57,502 bases of DNA from Bacillota bacterium (lineage in GTDB: Bacteria; Bacillota; Limnochordia; DTU087), in contig JAAYQZ010000013.1 of assembly GCA_012519025.1 (NCBI GenBank), forward strand, positions 1-57,502, written 5' to 3'. Shown in pieces: positions 10,119 through 16,739 of the stretch. Made by a program: the position numbers and the translations under genes. Each line of letters begins with the position of its first letter. Within the stretch, counting starts at the first letter, position 1. The notes beneath the pieces were generated by a model that was not told the origin of the DNA, made no database searches, and was given only the letters and a program-made list of their open reading frames with translations.

Positions 10119-11576
10119 TCACAGCCCAAGGGCGGGTCTTAGGTTCTTAGGCTCGAAGATTTCAAGTGGCGATGGGACACCACCCGGGCCCGGCCGGGCC
10201 GGGACTGACCGATTTGGTCTGCCACTTTGCAGCTGCCAAAGTGTTTCCGCTAAAACATCAGCCACTAATTCAGCTGTCATCAAAGCGCTGTCTAATGTAT
10301 CGGTGTGGGCACCTATTTCCAGCAGTAAAGCGCCCGGATGTAAATGCTGGTTGTAGCGCACATTTTCCTTGACTATAAGTCCGCGGCAAAGCCCAGGGTA
10401 CATACGATCAAAATCATCTTTAAGCTGCTGGGCCGCGGCGAGATTGGTCCGCCAGTTGGGGTGATCTAAAGTAGCGCTGCCGCCGGCAACTACTATCAGC
10501 ACACCAGCCAGCTGGCGGCCGCCAAAGGTTTCCAAAGTCGCCCCCTCATCGCGATGAATATCCAAAACCAATTGAATGCTTGGATAGCGTTCCACCAGCA
10601 TTTTCGCAGTCTTTTCGGAATTAGAATAAGCATAGGCGAATACCGGAAAATCATGGATTTTTGTGGAATGGATTACAGGGATTCCGTAGCGGCGAAAAAG
10701 TTCCCGGGTTATACGCTCACCTACCTGCACCACCCCGGGATCCGCCCCTTGCCCGGGCTTTGCCACATCCCAGGCGTAGCTCTTTTTGGAGTTAATACCG
10801 GCCCCGGCATAGGTTTCCCCGGTATGGGTGTGGTAGATGCCTATTAAAGGCTGTGTGCCCCAATCAATTCTGGCCAGGCTTTCAAGTCTTTCTGCCGCAC
10901 CAAGCAGTGATTCACTACGTTCCACTGCTTCTATGACTTGCACAGAAACATCCTGATTGTCGTCAAGCCCCGTGTCCCCGGGCACGGAAATACCATATCC
11001 CGGTGCAGTAATTACCACTTCTGCTTGAGGGTCGGGCATTGAGGCAGATTCATAACGCAACACACCATCAACAAGGCTGTCTTTTGCTTTTTCAAGCGAT
11101 GAACCAATTGCTGTGATCACACCTAAATCATAGCCTTGAATGCTTCTGGTTAAAAACCATTCCCAACCAAGAGCATTGCTGTCACTGCGGCTTCCCGGAA
11201 AGGCTGCTTTCAACACAGACTCCGGTTCAGCTAAATCGTAATCAGTCACAACATGAACAATTGAACGAAGCGCTTTTTCGGGGTTTTCACTGCTGTTTGC
11301 ATGCACCGAAACGGGGCGCATGGAAATAGGTAGTCCCTCTTCCAGAATGTTCCGGGGGAGGTCTCCGTCCAAAGGCATCAACTTAGGCAAGGAAAGGAAC
11401 TTAAACTTGAGATACTCCGGTTTTTGCAGCCAAAGCACCAAAAACCCGGTACTTAGGGCCAAAAACAGATAAAAGACTCCCAAGTTGCGAAAGAGTTTCA
11501 AAGGCAGCCGCTGCCTAAGACGATAACGCCATACACTCCTGCTTGTGCCAAAACGGGCAACTTGCCTCCTCCGCAA
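10119..11576 (-). CDS. spoIIP: Stage II sporulation protein P (SpoIIP)
   Basis: Peptidoglycan amidase/endopeptidase of the SpoIID-SpoIIM-SpoIIP engulfment machine in the mother-cell membrane. One N-terminal membrane anchor (about residues 35-55), a variable region, then the amidase_3-like SpoIIP domain with LIGIYHTHTGETY (zinc His), LVLDIHRDEGA and LLEIGAHTDTLDSA (catalytic Glu). I start at TTG 11576 (485 aa), because AAGGAGG lies 8 bases upstream; the GTG at 11585 abuts the Shine-Dalgarno. It follows gpr, as in Bacillus. Its partner SpoIID is at 51.1-52.2 kb; no spoIIM is in the window. Convergent with the 9643 gene, with only 23 bases between and no clear terminator. Confidence 0.95.
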   Translation of the reverse strand: MRRRQVARFGTSRSVWRYRLRQRLPLKLFRNLGVFYLFLALSTGFLVLWLQKPEYLKFKFLSLPKLMPLDGDLPRNILEEGLPISMRPVSVHANSSENPEKALRSIVHVVTDYDLAEPESVLKAAFPGSRSDSNALGWEWFLTRSIQGYDLGVITAIGSSLEKAKDSLVDGVLRYESASMPDPQAEVVITAPGYGISVPGDTGLDDNQDVSVQVIEAVERSESLLGAAERLESLARIDWGTQPLIGIYHTHTGETYAGAGINSKKSYAWDVAKPGQGADPGVVQVGERITRELFRRYGIPVIHSTKIHDFPVFAYAYSNSEKTAKMLVERYPSIQLVLDIHRDEGATLETFGGRQLAGVLIVVAGGSATLDHPNWRTNLAAAQQLKDDFDRMYPGLCRGLIVKENVRYNQHLHPGALLLEIGAHTDTLDSALMTAELVADVLAETLWQLQSGRPNRSVPARPGPGGVPSPLEIFEPKNLRPALGL

Positions 11577-11654
11577 TCCTACCACCTCCTTGCCTTTGAT
11601 GCAGTATATGAGACAAGATGGTGTGGTAGAACAGCCGGTGAAGCCGGATCGGCC

Positions 11655-12890
11655 CTACACTGTGTATTCGGCCGCATCTTGGGGCAGCATCCCCGGATGC
11701 ATGGCAATATTTAACCCGGTGGCAATCACCCATGCCGTGTTGCTCATAAGAACATCGATTTCCTTTGGAGTGACTACCATATTGCCCATGTATGGCTCAA
11801 GCAGTTTTTGCAGCACACGACGCTTAGTTGCTTCGTCTATGCCGCTGCCGCCCCGGGCTGCACGTTTTTTACCAAGCTCGTCCATTTTCCTATCTGCCAC
11901 GGCATCAGCACGGCTCTCCACTGCCTGCCCCATTTCAACATCGGTGACACCGGCGACCTTTATACGACTGGGATCCAGTATGCTGCTGGTGGTGGCGGCC
12001 TTTGGAGGTGGTTTCGCAACTGATGAAGAACCATTGGCGGCCGCAGGTGCTCGTCCGGACACACCGTTGCTTCCTGCTTGCGCGATCATTTCCATCCCGT
12101 CAGAGACAAGGGTAACAGCATGGATTACAGTTGGAACTCCTATGGCTAACACCGGGACACCCATAGTTTCTTCTGTCAGCCCCATGCGCATATTCCCAAT
12201 ACCGGACCCCGGGTGGATACCGCTGTCGGCGATTTGAATGGTAGTACAAACACGACCGGTCGAGCGGCTTGCTAAAGCATCGATACATATAACCAGTTTC
12301 GGCTTCACCCGATCCACGATGCCCATGACCGTCTCTCCCGTTTCGAGACCGGTGATGCCAAGAACACCCGGTGAGATAGCAGCTACAGGCCTGAGCCCGC
12401 TGCGCAGTTCAGGGGGAGCAAAGCTGAACAGATGCCTTGTGACTAAAAGCTTGTCAACAACTTTTGGGCCCAAGGCATCGGGAGTGGCGTTCCAATTGCC
12501 CAAGCCAATGATTAGGATTGAGTCATCATCACTCAAGTTTTCGAAGTAGCGTTCCAACTCTTTGGCGACAAGCTCACTAAGCTCAAGAAGAACCTGGCGA
12601 TTATGCTGTCTAAGTGCTTCGGATTCAATAGTCACATAGTTGCCCATTGCCTTACCCATTGCCTGGGCGCCTGCTTTGGTGCTGATGGTGGTGCGATTAA
12701 TTTTTGCAGTATCAGTTTCTTCATCAGAGATGGCTACCCCAGCAATTTCCGGCGGCCCATCCTGTTCAATAATCACCTCTGCAGCTTCCATGGCTAAATC
12801 CGTTCGTACCTGATGTTTTTTGTAATAATCGTCATCAAGTCTGGCAATTGTTTCGCTGTCAAAGAAAAATTTTCGTTCCTCTTCCTGCAT
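11655..12890 (-). CDS. gpr: Germination protease GPR
   Basis: Endopeptidase (MEROPS A25) that degrades small acid-soluble spore proteins at germination; made as a zymogen in the forespore. I choose ATG 12890 (411 aa), with AAGGAGG 6 bases upstream, over a longer frame from 13004 whose first 38 residues look unrelated. The N-terminal propeptide ends near QVRTDLAMEAAE, resembling the GPR self-cleavage/SASP cleavage motif. Core signatures: ILIIGLGNWNATPDALGPKVV, ISPGVLGITGLETGE and LVICIDALASR. A Ser/Ala-rich insertion near residue 290 (GRAPAAANGSSSVAKPPP) is longer than usual. Followed by spoIIP after 78 bases. Confidence 0.96.
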   Translation of the reverse strand: MQEEERKFFFDSETIARLDDDYYKKHQVRTDLAMEAAEVIIEQDGPPEIAGVAISDEETDTAKINRTTISTKAGAQAMGKAMGNYVTIESEALRQHNRQVLLELSELVAKELERYFENLSDDDSILIIGLGNWNATPDALGPKVVDKLLVTRHLFSFAPPELRSGLRPVAAISPGVLGITGLETGETVMGIVDRVKPKLVICIDALASRSTGRVCTTIQIADSGIHPGSGIGNMRMGLTEETMGVPVLAIGVPTVIHAVTLVSDGMEMIAQAGSNGVSGRAPAAANGSSSVAKPPPKAATTSSILDPSRIKVAGVTDVEMGQAVESRADAVADRKMDELGKKRAARGGSGIDEATKRRVLQKLLEPYMGNMVVTPKEIDVLMSNTAWVIATGLNIAMHPGMLPQDAAEYTV

Positions 12891-13055
12891 GGCCGTCCTC
12901 CTTATACTAAAAACCACTAAAGCCGGGCACCTGCATCTTTCGTTTTTTAGCCTATCCCGAGCTGGTGCAATCCATGTACATTCTGCCTGCACATAAAACA
13001 ACAATGAAAATCAGGCGGCTATTTTGAATTTCCAGCCAATGAATCCCTACCTTTG

Positions 13056-13064
13056 TGATATACT
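13056..13064 (+). promoter_or_regulatory. Extended -10 promoter element upstream of the DUF1538 gene
   Basis: TGATATACT: an extended -10 (TGn followed by TATACT, 5 of 6 to consensus) about 55 bases before the chosen TTG start. I see no good -35, which is common with extended -10 promoters. It lies in the divergent gap between gpr and the DUF1538 gene. Confidence 0.5.
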
Positions 13065-13119
13065 GTCCGTGACATATGTAATAAATTAAATGAATCGTCC
13101 TCAAAGAAGGAGGGATCCC

Positions 13120-14604
13120 TTGGATATTCTTTGGAAGCAGCTTAAGGGAGTATCATTCACCGTTTTACCTATCACACTTTTAGTTGCCGCCCTAAACTTC
13201 ACCATAGTGTCTATAGAAACAATCATGTTTTTAAGGTTTTTGCTTGGGGCTTTTATCATTACCATCGGTCTGGGCATTTTTCTATTCGGGGCCCAAATTG
13301 GCATCAGTCCCATTGGCAGGTTGATGGGTGAGACCATCGCCAAAACAGACAACGCTTATCTTGTGGGGGTACTGGGATTTATATTAGGGTTTTTAATCAG
13401 CATAGCTGAGCCCGATCTGCAAATCCTCGCCAGGCAGGTAAGTCTAGCCTCCGGCGGCATAATCTCGGCAGCTGCTTTTTTGGTAGTGGTTTCTGTGGGA
13501 GTGGGCATCATGGTGGGCCTGGGGCTTTTGCGCATCCTTTATGAAAAACCTTTAAACAGGCTGTTTCTTGTCACGTATTCAATTATTTTACTTCTGGGTT
13601 TAAAGGCTTCCCAAGAATTTTTGGCATTTTCAGTAGATGCGTCCGGCGCCACTACCGGGGCCATGACAACACCTTTTATACTTGCTTTGGGCTATGGTGT
13701 TTCCCAACTTAAAGGCGGCAAAACCGTGGAAGAAGACAGCTTCGGTATGGTGGGATTAGCTTCAGCCGGACCGATTTTTGCCATTATGGGTATGGGTATC
13801 GTGAAAAGACTGACCAACCTGCAGGGTGAACAGATACTGCTTCAGCCAAGTGTTGGTATACTTAGACCTTATATACTAGCTTTCCCCCAGTTTGTTAAAG
13901 AAGCCCTCATGACGCTGCTGCCTTTAGCTTTAGTGTTTTTGTTATTCAACAAAAGGAAGCTGAAGCTTGTTCCCAAGAGCAGAAACACAATATTGAAGGG
14001 TCTTTTTTATACATTCATTGGTCTTACATTGTTTTTGGTAGGAGTAAATGCAGGCTTTATGGATGTCGGCAGGGCCGTTGGTGAACAAATCGCCACATTT
14101 CATCCCTGGCTGTTGCCGGTGATTGGGTTTTTGTTGGGCATGGTAGTTGTGTTGGCGGAACCAGCTGTTTATGTGCTGACAGAACAGGTGGAGGAAGTAA
14201 CAGCGGGCCATATTCGCAAAAAAGTCATTTTGGTCACTCTGTCAATCGGTATAGCCTTTGCTGTCATGTTTTCGATGCTGCGGATTATGGTGCCGGCAGT
14301 AAAGCTTTGGCATTTTCTTTTACCGGGATTTGCATTTGCCGCATTTTTGTCTTACCGAGTCCCACCCATCTTCGTCGGTATTGCATATGATTCCGGAGGC
14401 GTCGCTTCCGGCCCCATGACAGCAACGTTTGTATTGGCTTTCGCTCAAGGGGCGGCTGAAGCAGTTTCTACTGCAAATGTCTTAATTGACGGGTTTGGAG
14501 TAATCGCCATGGTGGCCATGACACCACTGGTGGCCATCCAAATTCTGGGCCTTATGTTCAAGCGCCAAGCCGAAAAGGAGAGAATCAGTGATGCCATCAA
14601 TTGA
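13120..14604 (+). CDS. DUF1538 family membrane protein with two tandem DUF1538 repeats
   Basis: Predicted multi-pass membrane protein of unknown function, 494 aa. The two halves repeat each other. The first has a GxxLFGAQIGISPIGRLMGE region, SIAEPDLQILARQV near residue 95 and DASGATTGAMTTPFILALGYG near 172. The second has GMVVVLAEPAVYVLTEQV near 345 and YDSGGVASGPMTATFVLAF near 423. The Ser-Gly-Gly/Thr-Gly re-entrant-like motifs and the inverted-looking layout suggest a channel or carrier, by inference. I choose TTG 13120 because AGAAGGAGG lies 6 bases upstream, over ATG 13090 which precedes that site. The downstream PII-like gene overlaps its end by 14 bases, implying coupling and a regulator-transporter pair in the style of AmtB-GlnK. 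Substrate unknown. Confidence 0.9.
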   Translation: MDILWKQLKGVSFTVLPITLLVAALNFTIVSIETIMFLRFLLGAFIITIGLGIFLFGAQIGISPIGRLMGETIAKTDNAYLVGVLGFILGFLISIAEPDLQILARQVSLASGGIISAAAFLVVVSVGVGIMVGLGLLRILYEKPLNRLFLVTYSIILLLGLKASQEFLAFSVDASGATTGAMTTPFILALGYGVSQLKGGKTVEEDSFGMVGLASAGPIFAIMGMGIVKRLTNLQGEQILLQPSVGILRPYILAFPQFVKEALMTLLPLALVFLLFNKRKLKLVPKSRNTILKGLFYTFIGLTLFLVGVNAGFMDVGRAVGEQIATFHPWLLPVIGFLLGMVVVLAEPAVYVLTEQVEEVTAGHIRKKVILVTLSIGIAFAVMFSMLRIMVPAVKLWHFLLPGFAFAAFLSYRVPPIFVGIAYDSGGVASGPMTATFVLAFAQGAAEAVSTANVLIDGFGVIAMVAMTPLVAIQILGLMFKRQAEKERISDAIN

Positions 14605-15262
14605 ACACAGTTTCCTTTTGTTTTGCTGTATTCTTGATCATGGAAAAGGCAGTGATGTGCTGAAACTTATAAAAAGTTTAGGGGGTTTTGGCGAAACCAT
14701 CTTCTTTGGCAAAGGCACCATTAAGGACAAATGGTTAAACGTCCTGGGCGTTCTTGAGACAAGGAAAGAGGTATTGTTTGCTGTCATCAGCAAAGTTTCT
14801 GAGGATAGTATTTACGAGCAGGTAGGAGATAAGTTCGGGTTGGAGAAACCCGGCCGGGGGATTGCTTTTTCCATGCCTTTGAAATACTATCTGCCGGTTG
14901 AAGGAATCAAGCGTGGGTTAGTTACGAAGAAAGGCGTGCATAATGTGACTCATGAAGCTATATTTGCCATTGCCAATAAAAGCGCCCAAGATATTATTAT
15001 TCAGGCGGCGGAATCTGCCGGCTCCACCGGCGGCACTATCATCCACGGCAGAGGTTCAGGCACCCAGGAGAAAGCAACTTTATTCAATATAGAGATCGAG
15101 CCGGAGAAAGTCATAGTCTTAATCTTGTCAAAAGTAGAAAGAACCGATGCCATTGTAGAATCCATCCAGAAGACCTTAAATGTGCATGAACCCAATACCG
15201 GTGTCGTCTTTGTCATGGACGTATCAAAAGCCCTGGGACTGTATGAAGGGCAATCCAGTTGA
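14591..15262 (+). CDS. Tandem PII-like (GlnB-fold) regulatory protein
   Basis: 223 aa containing two PII-like ferredoxin-fold domains. The first (about residues 8-105) has LLFCCILDHGKGSDVLKLIKS and FFGKGTIKDKWLNVLGV. The second (about 110-215) has HEAIFAIANKSAQDIIIQAA, then GSTGGTIIHGRGSGTQEKATLF, which matches the GlnB G-[GT]-x-x-x-GRG region leading into the T-loop, and VIVLILSKVERTDAIVESI. The T-loop lacks the uridylylated Tyr context of classical GlnB, so ligand and modification are unknown. AAGGAG lies 7-10 bases upstream of GTG 14588/ATG 14591. It overlaps the DUF1538 gene by 14 bases; I infer it gates or senses for that membrane protein. Confidence 0.88.
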   Translation: MPSIEHSFLLFCCILDHGKGSDVLKLIKSLGGFGETIFFGKGTIKDKWLNVLGVLETRKEVLFAVISKVSEDSIYEQVGDKFGLEKPGRGIAFSMPLKYYLPVEGIKRGLVTKKGVHNVTHEAIFAIANKSAQDIIIQAAESAGSTGGTIIHGRGSGTQEKATLFNIEIEPEKVIVLILSKVERTDAIVESIQKTLNVHEPNTGVVFVMDVSKALGLYEGQSS

Positions 15263-15280
15263 AATCTGGATTGCATTCTG
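15250..15280 (+). terminator. Hairpin at the end of the PII-like gene
   Basis: Perfect 9-bp inverted repeat GCAATCCAG / CTGGATTGC with a 7-base loop (TTGAAAT). The 5' arm contains the last sense codons and the loop holds the TGA stop. The tail ATTCTGTCTTT is only moderately T-rich, so this is a weak terminator or an mRNA-end stabiliser before rpsT. Confidence 0.5.
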
Positions 15281-15337
15281 TCTTTGATCATGGTAAAGTA
15301 AGTAGTACTGTGTAGTAAAAAACGGAGGTGAAATAAT

Positions 15338-15601
15338 TTGGCAAACATACAATCTGCAAAAAAGAGAATTCGGGTGACCCAGCGACAAACTGCACGGAAT
15401 CGTGCCATTCGCTCCAAGTATCGGACGGCAATTAAGCGATTTGAAGCCGCTTTGGCAGCTGATGACACAGCAAAAGCCAAAGAGTTGCTGCAAGTGGCCA
15501 TCTCCGAAATTGATCGCGCTGCACTAAAAGGCGTCATCCATAAAAATCAAGCAGCTCGCCGCAAATCCCGCCTCACTAAGCGGCTCAACAAAGCTTCTTA
15601 G
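15338..15601 (+). CDS. rpsT: 30S ribosomal protein S20
   Basis: Primary 16S rRNA-binding protein bS20, 87 aa, standard length. Typical basic helical sequence: ANIQSAKKRIRVTQRQTARN at the start, a middle KRFEAALAA helix, and HKNQAARRKSRLTKRLNKAS at the end. Start TTG 15338 with GGAGGTGA 6 bases upstream; non-AUG starts are common for S20 and are linked to its translational autoregulation in Escherichia coli. Followed by a strong terminator and convergent with holA, the usual rpsT/holA neighbourhood in Bacillota. Confidence 0.98.
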   Translation: MANIQSAKKRIRVTQRQTARNRAIRSKYRTAIKRFEAALAADDTAKAKELLQVAISEIDRAALKGVIHKNQAARRKSRLTKRLNKAS

Positions 15602-15634
15602 TGCCGGCGCCTTTATAAACAGCTGTCAATGAGT

Positions 15635-15666
15635 ACCCCCCTTAAAAACCGGGGGGTTTTTATTTT
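15635..15666 (+). terminator. Intrinsic terminator of rpsT
   Basis: A seven-pair stem ACCCCCC / GGGGGGT (15635-15641 and 15651-15657) followed by TTTTTATTTT. The T-tract overlaps the holA stop codon on the opposite strand, so the element separates two convergent genes. On the minus strand the hairpin has no T-tract. Confidence 0.9.
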
Positions 15667-16688
15667 GCCAGCTTTGCAACCAATATTTCAACTGCATGGG
15701 GAGCCGAATGATAGCCCTTCTTAATATCACGGTCGGCCTTAAGCGTTTCTGCCAACGCCTTTCTGATGCCTTGGGGGCCAATCCGTTGGCTTTGGTTCAA
15801 TGCCCGTTCAAGTGCGAACTGTGGAATCCCTTGATTTTTGCTGACTTCTCGCAAAGAAACACCACTTTGCGATGCCTCCCATGCCAAGGCCATGATCCTC
15901 CACTGCCTGGCGATCATAGCCAATATGGAAAGCGGTTCCCGTCCACTATCCAACAGTTCTTCCAATTGACGGATTGATTGAGCCTTTGAGCCCGCCACAA
16001 GCGTATCTACGAAGCGAAAGATCGCGGTATCACTTACTTCTTGACTTGGAACAGTCAACAGCAAAAGATCGTCTTCACTTATCACTCGATCATTTACATC
16101 CTTATATAAAGACAATTTCTCCAGTTCTTTGTCTAACTGCCATAATGAAGGTCCTACCAAATCCACCAACTGTCTTGCTCCACCATAGGCAAGCTGCAAA
16201 TCATAACTGCGACTGCGCTCCACTGCCCACTTAGCCGCTGCTGCTGTCTCCAGCGGTTCCACATCGATTACTCTACCACAGGTGTTGATAGCCTGGTAAC
16301 ACCTCGTGCGTTTGTCCATAGTTGTAGCAGTCAGGATCAAATGCGCATAATCCGGCATGTCATTAATTAAAGGCAGCAGCACTTCTGTATCAGAAGCTTT
16401 CCAGTAATGGAGGTTCGAAACAACAGCAGCTCTTTTTGCACTCAACACTGGCAGGGTACTTAGAAAACCCACTACCTCACCGGGTTTTTGATCATTGGCA
16501 TCATATTCGGCCAAATTCCAGCTTAAATCTGCTTCAGTGAGCAGTGCCCGTATAAGCATATTACTTCCTTGTTTAGCCAGAAACCCTTCTTGTCCCAGGA
16601 ATAAGTAGATCGAAGCAAAATTCCCCTGTCGAACATCCTTAACAAAATCGTTGAATTTTTGAATTGCTTTTCGCCTTTTACTAGCCAT
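15660..16688 (-). CDS. holA: DNA polymerase III subunit delta
   Basis: Delta (YqeN/HolA) opens the beta sliding clamp within the clamp-loader complex. 342 aa, normal length. AAA+-like N-terminal domain begins ASIYLFLGQEGFLAKQG; the middle RVIDVEPLETAAAAKWAVERS and the C-terminal collar region (EPLSILAMIARQWRIMALAWEAS, ALAETLKADRDIKKG) match HolA. Delta lacks a functional Walker A, as here. Located after comEC in the conserved comEA-comEC-holA series, 51 bases downstream. Confidence 0.96.
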   Translation of the reverse strand: MASKRRKAIQKFNDFVKDVRQGNFASIYLFLGQEGFLAKQGSNMLIRALLTEADLSWNLAEYDANDQKPGEVVGFLSTLPVLSAKRAAVVSNLHYWKASDTEVLLPLINDMPDYAHLILTATTMDKRTRCYQAINTCGRVIDVEPLETAAAAKWAVERSRSYDLQLAYGGARQLVDLVGPSLWQLDKELEKLSLYKDVNDRVISEDDLLLLTVPSQEVSDTAIFRFVDTLVAGSKAQSIRQLEELLDSGREPLSILAMIARQWRIMALAWEASQSGVSLREVSKNQGIPQFALERALNQSQRIGPQGIRKALAETLKADRDIKKGYHSAPHAVEILVAKLAK

Positions 16689-16739
16689 CTTTTCCTCCCA
16701 TGGTCATTGGCCAAAGAATCACGATTCCAATATTTCATT

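Noticed and set aside
11603-11610. CATATACT upstream of spoIIP as a sigma-E -10
   Set aside because: It matches 6 of 8 bases of the sigma-E -10, but I found no acceptable -35 at the right distance.
11545-12237. Long plus-strand frame (230 aa)
   Set aside because: Antisense to gpr and spoIIP, with no recognisable domain or ribosome site; explained by codon bias of the real genes.
15270-15337. Promoter for rpsT
   Set aside because: TTGCAT-17-TAAAGT is possible but matches consensus poorly, so I did not list it.
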